Part shown: positions 61,601 through 64,000 of the stretch, piece by piece
How positions within the stretch are numbered: the stretch's first letter is position 1
Layout of the letters: every line of letters starts with the position of its first letter
Assembly (NCBI GenBank): GCA_034620365.1
Contig: JAQGEQ010000003.1
Span: forward strand, 868,001-932,000
Direction: 5' to 3'
DNA: 64,000 bases
From: Pegea sp. RAD2-039
Lineage: Eukaryota; Chordata; Thaliacea; Salpida; Salpidae
Position numbers and translations under genes: made by a program
The notes under the pieces: generated by a model
The model's input: the letters and a program-made list of their open reading frames with translations, nothing else
Told to the model about the DNA's origin: nothing
The model's database searches: none

Positions 61601-64000
61601 AATGCTTAAAATAAGAGCGTGTAAACGTTATTAGCTTCTTGGTCTTCTTATTCTCAAAACTACGCGATCTTATGATCTTTTGACAGTGATTTTAAACATT
61701 GTTAGTTGTTATAGATACCAGTTTAGAAGCGTATAAAGTCGCAGTAAATACTGTTGACGTTAGTGAATTGAAAAATTAAGTTTTAGACACAATTTGAACT
61801 CCTATTCAGTATTCGATATTGCTCCAACGGATTCAAATTTGAAAATTTATTCATTTAATATTTAATGAGAGGAATAAAAAGTTGTTACGGCTGAGTGAGC
61901 AACTGCTTAATGAAGTGTAACATGGAAGTACTATCATTAAATTTGATTTCAATTTTTCCTACACACGTGTTTTTTTTCATGATCAAAATTCTAAATTTAG
62001 ACTCAAATATTTGTTTTTATTTTTATTTCATCTTTGACTCTTAAGACAATCAACTAAATAAAGACATCTGAATAAGTTAAAGTGAAATCAAAACACGGTT
62101 TTGTAACTTTTATATCATCTAAAACTAATCAGAACTTTATTCAAAATTTGATCTAAAAACTTTATTAATTAAACAAAATAAGTTATGATAAAAAAAGTTT
62201 AAAAATAATTGTAAAGTTTGGAAATATAAATTGCGTATTTCTGCATTTATAGTTCTAACAGTAAATAACTTTATCTAATTAACAATTATTTTTAGAAACT
62301 TACGTCTTCTCAATCTCTACCAAAGTGTCCATTTTTGAGGTAAGGTTTTGGTCAAGTAAATCTGGTTTTAAATATTCATTTATATGATGATTTTGCAGAA
62401 GACATTTCGAAATTTAAATCAATTCTAAAAAAGAGTTCTTTGAACATTTAATTTAATTTTGTTTAACAAATGCATTAAATAGTTTTGTTGCAAACTCTTC
62501 ATGTTGTTAGCTTGACTCTTAAACAGCTAATTACTTAGATATTTACCTGCGTAGCTGGCCGACTTTCAGTAACTAATTATCGGCATTTCTTGCAAAATAT
62601 TTTCGATGTATACCAGTTACAAAACTTACATAAACAAATAAAAACCATTTATAAAGTTTCAAAAGTTTAGGATACACAAGTTAGAAAACTTTTTTAAAAC
62701 AAAATATATTTTAATGTATTCCTACGAAAGTTGTAAAGTTAGAAAAAAAATATTCCTACAAAAAACGTGAAATCAAATTTAAAAGACTTTATAAAAACAG
62801 ATCTTAAAACTGCATCCAGTTGTTGATGGAAATTAAATTCAGATTTAAATGCTTCCTAATAAAGAACCGAAACAAATCTTCCAAAAAATAATTGATCAGA
62901 ACTCACAAGAAAACTGCATTCATGTAATTGTGGGAACGTCTCGCTGGTCAACGTAACTGGTGTGAAACCCATTAATATTATCACAAGTTCTTATCTAGTA
63001 TTCTTTCTTTTAAAAGAATGTTCTTTTCGAAATCAAAATAAATTTGTGGATTACAGAAAAGATGCTTGGAAAATGATGATGATGAGAAGAGAAGATGAAA
63101 GGACAAAGCTACAAAAAGTCAAAGAGTACGAATTTTCATAAATCGTGGTTATTAGTTCCAACACCGGGCAGTTAAGTCTACTTTGAAGGTATATCAGCTA
63201 ACAGTAATATACTGAAGGATTCTTTTTAAATTAACGGAAGTTGATCTTTTTTCAAGAGCATCACGTTTCGTGATTTTGACTTAAGTGGTAAAATTGAAGC
63301 CTACAACATCCTTCCTAAAGTAAAAAGACATTATAAAGGAAGAAATATCTTCGATGGTAATTTATTGAATATAACTTACTGTGCTTCTTTCAGATAGCTT
63401 TAAAAAGATCTTCATCATGATCTCTAGTAGTTGGATTTGATAGAAGATCCAAATAAACCTTTTATCATAACTAAATATAGATGAATTTTGATCTCAATAC
63501 TGAAAGACACCGTCAATCTTCTTTAGATCGTTTTTAAAGCTGGTTGTATAAAGAAATCATTTTTTTTTCTGCAAGTTGTTTCTTGGAAATGCTTATTTGC
63601 TTTTAATCAACACCTAATAAGATCACCAATGAGATTACAACGATAGAAAAATGTCTTTTCAGATAATTACTTGTTGATTTTGTAAGTTAAATAGCAATCT
63701 TTTTTCTGGTAATCGATCTATGCGAGAAAATTTTATTAAAATTTCTAATTCAAAGTCGATTTGAAAAACTTAAAAAATAAGATTCTTTTATAAAATCACA
63801 ATTTTACGACGAATGAAGTTTCTATTTTACAAAAATAAAATTTTGATACAGACTTTTAAAACAAATTAATTATTTTCTTGCAAATAGAATCTATTCTATT
63901 TTATTGTTTTTACATCAGATAGTAATAATAATAATTATAGTAAAGTATTATAATCAATTAATGATAATAAAGATAATAATTTTCACAAGGAGTCAGTTTA
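58601..64000. other. AT-rich, gene-poor right end of the window
   Basis: Isolated TGACGTCA at about 59622 and 61464. A possible exon at 63257-63356 (+), with protein-like content ITFRDFDLSGKIEAYNILPK, has a plausible acceptor and a GTAATT donor, but the only in-phase partner would require a 37-nt intron, so I do not call it a gene. No RNA gene or repeat recognised elsewhere. Confidence 0.4.

Noticed and set aside
1-64000. CRISPR array, operon-like or phage-defence system
   Set aside because: Spliced genes, LINEs and SINEs show this is an animal genome; no regularly spaced direct repeats or prokaryotic gene clusters are present.

Overview
The window comes from a very AT-rich animal genome, not a prokaryote. 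Every confident gene is split by GT-AG introns of roughly 40 bp to 2.5 kb. The gene set fits a ciliated invertebrate metazoan: an FKBP15 orthologue, an MS4A/CD20-like tetraspan, a CUB-EGF extracellular protein, the radial-spoke protein LRRC23 and the axonemal protein SPACA9. I cannot place it more finely. I assembled exon models by hand from reading frame, splice sites and intron phase; the ten models contain about 83 introns and each joins in frame.

Layout. 0-2.5 kb: 5' part of FKBP15 (-), running off the left edge. 2.8-8.6 kb: LINE debris from two families (A on -, B on +). 9.1-10.7 kb: P-loop sulfotransferase-family gene (-). 13.4-14.4 kb: MS4A-like tetraspan (+). 16.4-17.1 kb: another LINE A 3' fragment. 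18.8-22.3 kb: mitochondrial DnaJ co-chaperone DNAJA3/Tid1 (+). 23.9-25.7 kb: LRRC23 (+). 26.8-32.2 kb: secreted protein with 2 CUB and 16 EGF domains (-). 34.4-35.4 kb: unrecognised basic protein (-), which may share its last exon with SPACA9 (35.9-37.3 kb, -). 38.1-43.4 kb: NMNAT (-). 44.8-48.6 kb: FLVCR/SLC49-type transporter (-). 48.6-64 kb: gene-poor, with a tRNA-derived SINE family, LINE fragments and a stretch of decayed coding-like sequence at about 56-58.6 kb.

The genes are mostly unrelated housekeeping and cell-surface functions. Two ciliary axoneme genes (LRRC23, SPACA9) lie about 10 kb apart. The clearest non-genic signals are four: about 19 exact copies of the palindrome TGACGTCA where fewer than one is expected; a LINE 3'-end hairpin whose stem shows compensatory changes between copies; a high share of splice donors with T at +3; and a two-copy tRNA-derived SINE family. 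No prokaryote-type system, CRISPR array or obviously new multi-gene system was found.
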